DNA from: Candidatus Zixiibacteriota bacterium
Lineage (GTDB): Bacteria; Zixibacteria; MSB-5A5; GN15; FEB-12
NCBI GenBank assembly: GCA_003641405.1
Contig: QNAF01000188.1
Location: 1-5,493, forward strand
Length of the DNA: 5,493 nt
Direction: 5' to 3'
Part shown: positions 5,432 to 5,493 of the stretch, in pieces
Numbering within the stretch: position 1 is the stretch's first letter
Layout: each line of letters starts with the position of its first letter
Notes under the pieces: generated by a model
What the model saw: only the letters and a program-made list of their open reading frames with translations
Databases searched by the model: none
What the model was told of the DNA's origin: nothing
Translations under genes and position numbers: made by a program

Positions 5432-5493
5432 ATGCTGCAGGGCACTAAAGGATTCTTGTTTGATCTTGACGGCACCGTTTATGTCGGCGACAA
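5432..5493 (+). CDS. HAD-superfamily hydrolase, N-terminal part (runs off the right edge)
   Basis: Twenty codons are visible, reading MLQGTKGFLFDLDGTVYVGD. This is motif I of the haloacid dehalogenase superfamily: Asp11 would be the phosphorylated nucleophile and Asp13 the acid/base. The DLDGTVYVGD form, with Tyr-Val-Gly after the Thr-Val, resembles the class IIA group (NagD and p-nitrophenylphosphatase or phosphoglycolate phosphatase types). The substrate cannot be told from this fragment. The start is set by G-rich Shine-Dalgarno bases 5 nt upstream. The gene lies 22 nt after the YebC-family gene and is probably co-transcribed with it. Confidence 0.87.
   Translation, partial: MLQGTKGFLFDLDGTVYVGD

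Noticed and set aside
1..5493. Mobile elements, CRISPR arrays, tRNA or rRNA genes
   Set aside because: No repeat arrays, transposase-like frames, terminal inverted repeats or structural RNA signatures were seen on either strand.

Overview
The window is a stretch of ordinary bacterial chromosome: tightly packed housekeeping genes, with no mobile element, tRNA, rRNA or CRISPR array. Base composition looks balanced (about half G+C by eye) and every gene has a bacterial layout. The mix of genes (a short S21, YqeY, CvpA, MutS2 with a Smr domain, and DnaG) does not fix a phylum. I would guess a Gram-negative-like or candidate-phylum lineage rather than a proteobacterium, but that is inference only.

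There are two divergent transcription units, separated by a promoter region at 4468-4653. The leftward unit (minus strand) reads: HIT-family protein, then an unrecognised 52-residue small ORF, then ribosomal protein S21 (rpsU), a YqeY/GatB-like protein, a CvpA-family membrane protein, an intrinsic terminator, mutS2, and the start of DNA primase dnaG, which runs off the left edge. The rightward unit (plus strand) reads: a YebC/PmpR-family protein, then the first 20 codons of a HAD-superfamily hydrolase, which runs off the right edge. No stretch longer than 300 bases lacks a gene.

The leftward cluster resembles an expanded version of the classic macromolecular synthesis operon (rpsU-dnaG-rpoD in E. 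coli), with yqeY, cvpA and mutS2 placed between rpsU and dnaG. As in E. coli, a terminator sits between rpsU and dnaG, here just before mutS2. It probably keeps the ribosomal protein expressed above the replication and repair genes.

The most interesting part is the hit-rpsU interval (3952-4134). It encodes a small ORF with a good ribosome binding site. The stop codon of this ORF overlaps the Shine-Dalgarno sequence of rpsU. rpsU itself starts at TTG, directly after an in-frame TAG, and its Shine-Dalgarno can fold into a G/C hairpin. A TTGACA promoter-like element lies inside the small ORF. Together these suggest a translation-coupled control point for S21, which I do not recognise from any described system.
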